From positions 1 to 5,040 of the forward strand of contig CAKSJL010000107.1 of the NCBI GenBank assembly GCA_934463345.1: DNA of 5,040 nucleotides, given 5' to 3'. Source of the DNA: an uncultured Oscillospiraceae bacterium. GTDB taxonomy: Bacteria; Bacillota; Clostridia; Oscillospirales; Ruminococcaceae. The notes beneath the pieces were generated by a model. The model saw only the letters and a list, made by a program, of their open reading frames with translations, was not told the origin of the DNA and made no database searches. Positions 1 through 5,040 of the stretch are shown here, one piece after another; the first letter of the stretch is position 1; each line of letters opens with the position of its first letter. The position numbers and the translations under genes were made by a program.

Positions 1-26
1 TTATTCCTGATATAGAGATTTTTTAA

Positions 27-920
27 ATGGCAAAGTATATTATAAAAGGTATAAATGGATTTATTGGACATGCTATAGCAAAGCGCCTCCTGTTTGACAA
101 TAATATTGTCATTGGTTTTGGAGATGAAACACATGATGCTTCAGAACTTTTTCCTGAGTACTCAAACTATTATTCTTTTCCTCCAAAATGTACAAATTTA
201 AAAAATGGGTTTTTTTATAACGCTGACGCTTTTCTCGATCTTGCATGGCATGGTTATGGAAAATTTACTAATGATTTCAAGACGCAGTTTGATAACTTGA
301 ATAATATTTATTTATCATTATTATTCTGCAAAAACTTTTCATGCAAAAAATATATTTTCTTTAATTCTTCTGCTGCCTATAAAAAAGATATAAAAACCGG
401 CGAGTATACAAGTATGTATGGTGCGGCAAAAAAATCTGCTGAAAGAATTGCAAGGATAAAATGTAATCAATTTGGAATCCAATATAATAGTATACTTTTT
501 TCTGTTATTTTTGGAAACGGTGATTTTTCAAAACGTTCAGTAAATATCATTATAAAAAAAATGTTAAATAATGATGTGATAAATTTAACAAGTGCAGATT
601 CATTATATGATTGGGTATATATTGATGATGCAGTTAATGGAGTTATTTCAGTTGTTGAAAATGGCGTTAATGGAATAGAATATTATGTGGGAAACAGACA
701 ACCAACAAAATTTATTGATATTGTGTTAAAAACAAAAAACGTACTAAATTCAAATTCATATTTAAATTTTGGAAAGTATATTGATCCAACATATATTGAT
801 TATTCAGCCATTAATATGAATCAATTATATAAAGATACTGGATTTGAATGTATTTGTAATTTTGAAAAATCTATTAAAAAAACTGCTGAATGGGTAAAAT
901 CACTTGAATGGGAGGTTTAA
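27..920 (+). CDS. NAD(P)-dependent epimerase/dehydratase family protein (extended SDR), probable nucleotide-sugar 4-ketoreductase or epimerase
   Basis: This 297-residue protein is a cytoplasmic Rossmann-fold enzyme of the extended SDR family. The dinucleotide-binding glycine motif GxxGxxG is at residues 8-14 (GINGFIG). The catalytic set is SS at 114-115 and YxxxK at 131-135 (YGAAK), and a WVYIDDA segment at 196-202 matches the (R)DxVxVxD region of sugar-nucleotide SDRs. A FLDLAWHG segment near residues 69-76 recalls the LAWxG stretch of nucleotide-sugar 4-ketoreductases such as the CDP-abequose synthase type. It lacks the TDE or TDK active-site triplet of the two 4,6-dehydratases encoded downstream, so it is unlikely to be a dehydratase. 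The ATG directly follows a TAA, with a weak AGAG-like site about 8 bases upstream. It is the first gene in view and ends 2 bases before rfbA. Its location suggests that it reduces or epimerises a 4-keto-6-deoxy sugar made by the neighbours; whether the carrier is dTDP or CDP cannot be read from the sequence. The family call is firm, the substrate is not. Confidence 0.85.
   Translation: MAKYIIKGINGFIGHAIAKRLLFDNNIVIGFGDETHDASELFPEYSNYYSFPPKCTNLKNGFFYNADAFLDLAWHGYGKFTNDFKTQFDNLNNIYLSLLFCKNFSCKKYIFFNSSAAYKKDIKTGEYTSMYGAAKKSAERIARIKCNQFGIQYNSILFSVIFGNGDFSKRSVNIIIKKMLNNDVINLTSADSLYDWVYIDDAVNGVISVVENGVNGIEYYVGNRQPTKFIDIVLKTKNVLNSNSYLNFGKYIDPTYIDYSAINMNQLYKDTGFECICNFEKSIKKTAEWVKSLEWEV
911..915 (+). 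promoter_or_regulatory. Shine-Dalgarno site fixing the TTG start of rfbA
   Basis: A perfect GGAGG lies 7 bases before the TTG at 923-925. It sits inside the last codons of the preceding SDR gene, so ribosomes finishing that gene (stop 918-920) cover the site. An in-frame ATG at 908 overlaps this motif and cannot use it; translation from there would also add five residues before the conserved MKGIILAGG start of RmlA proteins. Confidence 0.8.
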
Positions 921-922
921 TT

Positions 923-1801
923 TTGAAAGGTATAATTCTTGCTGGTGGGAAAGGATCACGCCTTTTTCCAACTACAATATCTATAAGCAAACAACTTCTC
1001 CCTGTATATGATAAACCATTAATATATTATCCTCTTTCTGTACTTCTTCTTGCTAATATAAAAGATATTCTTCTCATAACTTCTCCAGATTATGTTGAAC
1101 TATACCGAAAACTTCTTGGGGATGGATCAAGGCTTGGTATACATATTGAATATGCTGTTCAGAATATACCAAGAGGGCTTGCAGATGCATTTATAATTGG
1201 TGAGAAATTTATTGGTGAAGATAGCGTTTGCTTGGTGCTTGGTGATAATGTATTTTATGGACAATATTTTAGTGAAGTGTTAATGGAAGCAAAAAGCTTA
1301 TTAGAAAATGGTGGTGCAACTATTTTTGGCTATCCTGTAAAAGACCCACACTCTTTTGGGGTATTAGAATTTGATGAAAATAAAAAGGTCAAGTCACTCG
1401 AAGAAAAGCCTCAGAATCCAAAATCAAGTTATGCCATTCCAGGATTGTATTTTTATGATAATAATGTCATTAAAATTGCCAAAGGAATTAACCCGTCAGC
1501 AAGAGGTGAACTTGAAATAACTGACGTAAATAACGTTTATCTAAAAAATAATAAGCTTCATGCTGTTTTAATGGGACGTGGAATGGCTTGGTTTGACACT
1601 GGAACACCTGATAGTATATACAAAGCAGGAGCATTTGTTAAAACCATACAAGATATGCAAGGATTTTATGTATCTTGTATTGAAGAAATAGCATGGCGAA
1701 TGGGTTACATATCCATAGATAAACTTGAAATATTAGGAAAAGAACTTCAATGTACAGATTACGGAAAATATATTATTTCTCTTGCGGAGGAAAATAAATG
1801 A
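923..1801 (+). CDS. rfbA: Glucose-1-phosphate thymidylyltransferase (RmlA/RfbA)
   Basis: The enzyme joins dTTP and glucose-1-phosphate to make dTDP-glucose and pyrophosphate, the first step to dTDP-L-rhamnose and other dTDP-6-deoxy sugars, in the cytoplasm. From the TTG start the product is 292 residues, the usual size for the family. Visible landmarks are the nucleotide-binding loop GGKGSRLFPTT (8-18), SKQLLPVYDKP (22-32), the LGDGS segment (65-69), the Mg-binding LGDN (106-109, Asp108), EEKP (160-163, Lys162), the GELEITD block (195-201) and WFDTGTP (223-229). All are standard for RmlA rather than for UTP or CTP enzymes. I chose TTG at 923 over ATG at 908 because a perfect GGAGG lies 7 bases upstream and because family members start at MKGIILAGG. 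The gene begins 2 bases after the SDR gene and its TGA overlaps the rfbB start by 4 bases, so translation of the two is probably coupled. Confidence 0.96.
   Translation: MKGIILAGGKGSRLFPTTISISKQLLPVYDKPLIYYPLSVLLLANIKDILLITSPDYVELYRKLLGDGSRLGIHIEYAVQNIPRGLADAFIIGEKFIGEDSVCLVLGDNVFYGQYFSEVLMEAKSLLENGGATIFGYPVKDPHSFGVLEFDENKKVKSLEEKPQNPKSSYAIPGLYFYDNNVIKIAKGINPSARGELEITDVNNVYLKNNKLHAVLMGRGMAWFDTGTPDSIYKAGAFVKTIQDMQGFYVSCIEEIAWRMGYISIDKLEILGKELQCTDYGKYIISLAEENK
1786..1790 (+). promoter_or_regulatory. Shine-Dalgarno site for rfbB
   Basis: GGAGG lies 7 bases before the ATG at 1798, within the last codons of rfbA. The motif and spacing are identical to those ahead of rfbA, which supports the start choices for both and points to a host with strong Shine-Dalgarno-dependent initiation. 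Confidence 0.75.
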
Positions 1802-2820
1802 AAATAGTTGTAACTGGTGGGGCTGGATTTATTGGTGGTAACTTTATTCATTATATAATGAATAAATACTCGGATTATAAAATTATTTGTATAGACAAAC
1901 TAACATATGCAGGTAATATGGAAACCCTTGATTTAGTTATAAATAATCCAAACTTTAAATTTATTAAATCTGATATTTGTAACAGAAACGACATTTTTAA
2001 TATATTTTCCAAAGAATCACCAGACATAGTTGTTAATTTTGCTGCTGAATCACACGTTGACAGAAGTATTGAAGATCCGGAGGTATTTCTTAAAACCAAT
2101 ATTCTCGGAACTAATATTTTGCTTGAAGCATGTAAAAAATACAATATCAAAAGATATCATCAAGTTTCTACTGATGAGGTTTATGGAGATCTTCCTTTGG
2201 ACAGACCTGATCTTTTCTTTACAGAAGAAACACCAATACATACGAGTAGTCCATATTCTGCAAGCAAAGCAAGTGCTGATTTACTTGTTTTAGCCTATTA
2301 CCGAACATTTGGAATTAATACAACAATAAGTCGATGTTCAAACAACTATGGTCCATATCATTTTCCAGAAAAGCTTATCCCATTAATGATTGTGAACTGT
2401 CTTAACAACAAAGCACTTCCCATTTACGGGAACGGTGAAAATGTGCGAGATTGGCTTTATGTTGAAGATCATTGTAAGGCAATTGATCTCATAATACACA
2501 ATGGATTGCCAGGTGAGATTTACAATATTGGTGGGCATAATGAAATGAAAAATATTGATATCGTAAAACTTATAATAAATGAACTTGGAAAGTCCGAAGA
2601 ACTTATAAAATTTATTCCAGATAGAAAAGGGCATGATCTTAGGTATGCTATTGATCCAACTAAAATTCATAATGAGCTTGGTTGGCTTCCTGAAACTAAA
2701 TTTAGTGAAGGATTAAAAAAGACCATAGAATGGTATTTAAACAATAAAAAGTGGTGGATGAATATTTTGTCCGGTGAATATAACAATTATTATAAAAAAA
2801 TGTACGGAGTAGATATATGA
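1798..2820 (+). CDS. rfbB: dTDP-glucose 4,6-dehydratase (RmlB/RfbB)
   Basis: The enzyme converts dTDP-D-glucose to dTDP-4-keto-6-deoxy-D-glucose with a bound NAD+, acting directly after RmlA. The 340-residue product is of normal length. It opens with MKIVVTGGAGFIG, whose GxxGxxG is at 7-13. It has the IDKLTYAGN block (32-40) typical of RmlB, the FAAESHVDRS block (81-90), the catalytic triplet Thr125-Asp126-Glu127, YSASK at 153-157 (Tyr153, Lys157), SRCSNNYGPYHFPEKLIP (178-195) and RDWLYVEDHC (217-226). The C-terminal WWxxxLSGEYxxYY ending is also characteristic. TDE rather than TDK separates it from the CDP-glucose dehydratase encoded downstream. Both ends overlap neighbours by 4 bases (ATGA), with rfbA upstream and rfbF downstream. 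That the dTDP-sugar pair feeds L-rhamnose synthesis is likely but not proven, because no RmlD is in view. Confidence 0.96.
   Translation: MKIVVTGGAGFIGGNFIHYIMNKYSDYKIICIDKLTYAGNMETLDLVINNPNFKFIKSDICNRNDIFNIFSKESPDIVVNFAAESHVDRSIEDPEVFLKTNILGTNILLEACKKYNIKRYHQVSTDEVYGDLPLDRPDLFFTEETPIHTSSPYSASKASADLLVLAYYRTFGINTTISRCSNNYGPYHFPEKLIPLMIVNCLNNKALPIYGNGENVRDWLYVEDHCKAIDLIIHNGLPGEIYNIGGHNEMKNIDIVKLIINELGKSEELIKFIPDRKGHDLRYAIDPTKIHNELGWLPETKFSEGLKKTIEWYLNNKKWWMNILSGEYNNYYKKMYGVDI
2806..2809 (+). promoter_or_regulatory. Shine-Dalgarno site for rfbF
   Basis: GGAG lies 7 bases before the ATG at 2817, inside the 3' end of rfbB. The start codon overlaps the rfbB stop as ATGA, a classic arrangement for translational coupling. 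Confidence 0.65.
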
Positions 2821-3596
2821 AAGTTGTAATTTTAGCTGGTGGACTTGGAACGAGAATAAGTGAAGAAAGTCACCTTAGACCTAAACCTATGATTGAAATA
2901 GGTGGAAATCCAATCTTATGGCACATAATGAAATTATATTCATATTATGGACATAATGATTTTATTATATGTTGTGGATACAAAGGTTATGTTATTAAAG
3001 AATATTTTGCTGACTACTATCTGCATCGTTCTGATGTAACTTTTGATTTTGCAAACAATAATGAAATGGTTATTCATAACAATATTGCAGAACCTTGGAG
3101 AGTAACCATTGTTGATACAGGGTTAAATACTCAGACTGGTGGACGCATTAAAAGAATAAAAGATTATCTTCATAATGAACGGTTTATGTTAACATATGGC
3201 GATGGTGTATGTGATATAAATATAAATACACTCATTGATTTTCATATAAAATCGGGACGCTATGCAACCATGACAGCCATACAACCTGGCGGAAGATTTG
3301 GCGTCCTTGATATTAAAGATGATTGTAGCATTAGTAAATTCACAGAAAAAAGCAAAGAAGATGGTGGATGGATTAATGGTGGGTTTATGGTATTAGAACC
3401 TGAAATCTTTAATTATCTTTCTAATGATCCAAATCTTTCGTTTGAACATGAGCCTCTTGAAAATATGGCTCATGATGGACAATTATCTGCTTTTAAATAC
3501 AACGGATTTTGGCAGTGTATGGATACTCTGAGAGATCAAATGTATTTAGACAAATTAATAGAAAAAAACAAAGCACCTTGGATAAAGTGGGAATAA
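2817..3596 (+). CDS. rfbF: Glucose-1-phosphate cytidylyltransferase (RfbF)
   Basis: The enzyme makes CDP-D-glucose from CTP and glucose-1-phosphate, opening the CDP-hexose branch that leads to 3,6-dideoxyhexoses such as abequose, paratose, tyvelose and ascarylose, or to branched relatives. The product has 259 residues, close to the family's usual size of about 257. It shows the nucleotidyltransferase loop GGLGTRI (8-14), then RPKPMIEIGGNPILWHIM (21-38), a cytidylyltransferase-type block that differs from the RmlA version. It also has CGYKGYVIKEYF (53-64), the TGLNTQTGGRIKR segment (101-113), YGDGV (127-131, with the metal-binding Asp129), KFTEK (174-178), WINGGFMVLEP (185-195), FEHEPLE (209-215) and FWQCMDTLRD (231-240). 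These blocks together are diagnostic of RfbF. It overlaps rfbB by 4 bases and is followed after 2 bases by its pathway partner rfbG. Confidence 0.96.
   Translation: MKVVILAGGLGTRISEESHLRPKPMIEIGGNPILWHIMKLYSYYGHNDFIICCGYKGYVIKEYFADYYLHRSDVTFDFANNNEMVIHNNIAEPWRVTIVDTGLNTQTGGRIKRIKDYLHNERFMLTYGDGVCDININTLIDFHIKSGRYATMTAIQPGGRFGVLDIKDDCSISKFTEKSKEDGGWINGGFMVLEPEIFNYLSNDPNLSFEHEPLENMAHDGQLSAFKYNGFWQCMDTLRDQMYLDKLIEKNKAPWIKWE
3587..3592 (+). promoter_or_regulatory. Probable Shine-Dalgarno site for rfbG
   Basis: GTGGGA lies 6 bases before the ATG at 3599, in the last codons of rfbF. It is weaker than the GGAGG sites ahead of rfbA and rfbB, but supports the ATG at 3599 rather than the in-frame ATG at 3509, which lies 90 bases upstream inside rfbF. 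Confidence 0.5.
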
Positions 3597-3598
3597 AT

Positions 3599-4660
3599 AT
3601 GAGTCTTGATCGATCGTTTTATAAAAATAAAAAGGTACTCGTAACCGGTAATACTGGGTTCAAAGGTTCATGGATATGTGCAATGTTAACATATCTGGGT
3701 GCAGAAGTTGCTGGATATGCTCTTGAACCTGAAACAGAAATTTCATTGTATAATATTTTACACATGAAAAAATATATTAACTCAATTATAGGTGATATAA
3801 GAGATCTTGAATTGTTAAAAAAACAATTCGACATTTTTTCACCTGAAATAGTTATACATATGGCTGCACAACCAATTGTTCGCAAAAGTTATAGTGATCC
3901 TGTATATACTTACTCTACAAATGTTATGGGTACTGTAAATGTACTTGAATGTTGTCGAATGTCAAATACCGTTAGATCAGTTGTTAATGTTACAACTGAT
4001 AAGGTATATAACAACAAAGAGTGGGTATGGGGCTATCGTGAAAGTGATGAATTAAATGGATTTGATCCATATTCAAACAGCAAATCTTGTTCAGAACTTG
4101 TTACAGATAGCTATAAAAAGTGTTTTTTAAACGTAAAAGGCATTGCTGTTTCAACCGTAAGAGCTGGAAACGTTATTGGTGGTGGTGACTTTTCACCAGA
4201 TAGAATTATTCCAGACTGTATAAGAGCATCCTTAAAGCAAAATACTATAAATATAAGAAATCCGTATTCAGTACGACCATATCAGCATGTACTTGATCCA
4301 TTGACTGTATATCTTGAAATTGCTCAGCGACAGTATAATGATTTTTCATTAAACGACTGTTATAATGTAGGACCTGATGAATCGGACTGCATTACAACTG
4401 GTGAATTAGCAAATAAATTCTGTAAATATTGGGGTGAAAACGCCAATTGGAACGATTGCTCTGAAAAAAATGCCCCTCATGAAGCAGGCTTTTTAAAACT
4501 TGATTGTTCCAAATTAAAGGAAAAATTTAAATGGAAACCAACATATAATATTGACTGTTCAGTAAAAAAAACAGTTGAATGGACGAAATATTGGATAAAT
4601 AACAATTGTATTGAAGAGTATACCAGGAAACAAATTGATGATTTTTTCAGTGGGAATTAA
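3599..4660 (+). CDS. rfbG: CDP-glucose 4,6-dehydratase (RfbG)
   Basis: The enzyme converts CDP-D-glucose to CDP-4-keto-6-deoxy-D-glucose using a bound NAD+, and works directly on the RfbF product. From ATG 3599 it has 353 residues, close to known family members of about 355-360. Landmarks are a short leader ending in KKVLVTGNTGFKGSW, with GxxGxxG at 17-23 and the NTGFKGSW form typical of RfbG. Next come HMAAQPIVRKSYSDP (87-101), NVTTDKVY (130-137) with the Thr133-Asp134-Lys135 triplet that marks CDP-glucose rather than dTDP-glucose dehydratases, YSNSK at 158-162, VRAGNVIGGGDFSPDRIIPD (187-206) and RPYQHVLDPL (226-235). An in-frame ATG at 3509 would extend the frame by 30 residues, but those are an out-of-frame reading of the rfbF 3' end and precede the conserved start, so I reject it. 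The gene begins 2 bases after rfbF. Confidence 0.96.
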   Translation: MSLDRSFYKNKKVLVTGNTGFKGSWICAMLTYLGAEVAGYALEPETEISLYNILHMKKYINSIIGDIRDLELLKKQFDIFSPEIVIHMAAQPIVRKSYSDPVYTYSTNVMGTVNVLECCRMSNTVRSVVNVTTDKVYNNKEWVWGYRESDELNGFDPYSNSKSCSELVTDSYKKCFLNVKGIAVSTVRAGNVIGGGDFSPDRIIPDCIRASLKQNTINIRNPYSVRPYQHVLDPLTVYLEIAQRQYNDFSLNDCYNVGPDESDCITTGELANKFCKYWGENANWNDCSEKNAPHEAGFLKLDCSKLKEKFKWKPTYNIDCSVKKTVEWTKYWINNNCIEEYTRKQIDDFFSGN

Positions 4661-4670
4661 GGTGGATTTT

Positions 4671-5040
4671 ATGGAGTTTATAAAAACAAAAATTTATGGA
4701 TGTTTTATAATTGAAAAAAAGTATTTTAAAGATGAACGTGGATATTTTACACGTGCATTTTGTAGGGATACATTTCAGGAATACGGATTAAATGCAAATT
4801 TTGTTCAATCAAACATTTCTCAGAATGAAAAAAAATATACTTTGCGAGGTTTACATTCACAAATAGCACCTAATAGTGAAGATAAACTTGTAATGTGTTC
4901 CAGAGGGCATATTCTTGATGTTTGTGTTGATGTTAATCCTGAATCTCCAACATATAAATTATATGTTGCTGCTGAGTTAAGTGAAAAAAACGGTAGATGT
5001 TTGTATATACCCAAAGGTTGTGCACATGGATATCTTACAC
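4671..5040 (+). CDS. RmlC-family nucleotide-sugar 3,5-epimerase (dTDP-4-dehydrorhamnose 3,5-epimerase family), 3' end beyond the window
   Basis: The first 123 codons are present and open to the window edge; the full family length is about 180, so roughly two thirds is visible. RmlC proteins are small cupin-fold enzymes that epimerise C3 and/or C5 of NDP-4-keto-6-deoxy sugars. Visible family blocks are FKDERGYFTRAF (19-30), FVQSNIS (44-50), LRGLHSQ (58-64) with the catalytic-base His62, KLV (72-74) with Lys72, RGHILDVCVDVNPESPTY (78-95) and LYIPKGCAHGYLT (111-123). The usual RGLHYQ reads RGLHSQ here. The catalytic tyrosine expected just past residue 130 is outside the window, so activity and one- or two-centre epimerisation cannot be judged. 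The ATG is 10 bases after rfbG, with an AGGTGGA site just ahead of it. Location next to rfbF-rfbG leaves open a role on a CDP-linked sugar, as for AscE of the CDP-ascarylose pathway, as an alternative to the dTDP-rhamnose pathway. Confidence 0.88.
   Translation, partial: MEFIKTKIYGCFIIEKKYFKDERGYFTRAFCRDTFQEYGLNANFVQSNISQNEKKYTLRGLHSQIAPNSEDKLVMCSRGHILDVCVDVNPESPTYKLYVAAELSEKNGRCLYIPKGCAHGYLT

Noticed and set aside
3..26. A short open reading segment ending in IPDIEIF at the TAA 24-26, directly before the ATG at 27, possibly the tail of an upstream gene.
   Set aside because: It fits the tight packing of the operon, but seven codons are too few to support a gene; another frame also ends nearby at TAG 13-15 and a third at TGA 8-10, so the correct frame cannot be told.
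1875..2670. Several overlapping open frames on both strands inside rfbB (1875-2150 -, 2030-2293 +, 2050-2241 -, 2383-2670 -).
   Set aside because: They lie fully within a well-conserved gene, have no recognisable domains and are expected by chance in A+T-rich coding DNA.
3509..3598. An N-terminal extension of rfbG from ATG 3509, overlapping rfbF by 88 bases.
   Set aside because: The extra 30 residues are an out-of-frame reading of the conserved rfbF C-terminus and show no similarity to RfbG starts; ATG 3599 has its own ribosome site and gives normal length.
3619..3885. Reverse-strand open frame of 88 codons inside rfbG.
   Set aside because: It is the antisense of the conserved rfbG N-terminal Rossmann region and has no recognisable domain.
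554..4834. Runs of eight A inside coding regions (for example 554-561, 4564-4571 and near 4826-4833) as possible phase-variable slippage tracts.
   Set aside because: Similar runs are common throughout this A+T-rich DNA and mostly encode Lys-rich stretches; none is long enough, or placed at a broken frame, to suggest phase variation, and all frames are intact.
4820..5014. Reverse-strand open frame of 64 codons inside the RmlC-like gene.
   Set aside because: The + strand reading carries clear RmlC motifs over the same bases; the antisense frame has no recognisable features.
1..5040. Search for promoters, terminators, tRNA or rRNA, CRISPR arrays, insertion sequences and attachment sites.
   Set aside because: The longest gap between genes is 10 bases, and I saw no repeat array, transposase, or hairpin followed by a T run outside coding sequence.

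Overview
The window is a stretch of a nucleotide-sugar biosynthesis operon of the kind that sits inside O-antigen, capsule or other surface-polysaccharide loci. All six recognisable genes lie on the + strand and are packed almost without gaps: two joints are 4-base ATGA overlaps, two have only 2 bases between stop and start, and one has 10. There is no promoter-sized gap, terminator, RNA gene or mobile element. The operon enters from the left and runs off the right edge.

Layout: (1) 27-920, an extended short-chain dehydrogenase/reductase (SDR) of undetermined substrate, plausibly a 4-ketoreductase or epimerase; (2) 923-1801, rfbA/rmlA, glucose-1-phosphate thymidylyltransferase, from a TTG start; (3) 1798-2820, rfbB/rmlB, dTDP-glucose 4,6-dehydratase; (4) 2817-3596, rfbF, glucose-1-phosphate cytidylyltransferase; (5) 3599-4660, rfbG, CDP-glucose 4,6-dehydratase; (6) 4671 to the window end, the first 123 codons of an RmlC-family sugar 3,5-epimerase (cupin fold).

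Together the genes hold two parallel routes from glucose-1-phosphate: RmlA then RmlB to dTDP-4-keto-6-deoxy-D-glucose, and RfbF then RfbG to CDP-4-keto-6-deoxy-D-glucose. The two finishing-type enzymes in view, the leading SDR and the trailing RmlC-like epimerase, could serve either branch. The dTDP branch would most simply lead to L-rhamnose. The CDP branch would lead to a 3,6-dideoxyhexose or a branched 6-deoxyhexose. No RmlD, RfbH/RfbI or glycosyltransferase is visible, so the end products are not settled here.

The DNA is strongly A+T-rich, with many A and T runs and AT-ending codons. The GGAGG Shine-Dalgarno sites 7 bases ahead of two starts, and a TTG start, suggest a low-GC bacterium that relies on Shine-Dalgarno initiation, such as a Firmicute of the clostridial type. 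That is an inference from composition; surface-sugar loci are often transferred and need not reflect the host. The enzymes are familiar families. I see no clear sign of an undescribed system. The points most worth a second look are the dual dTDP/CDP arrangement and the substrate of the two unassigned enzymes.
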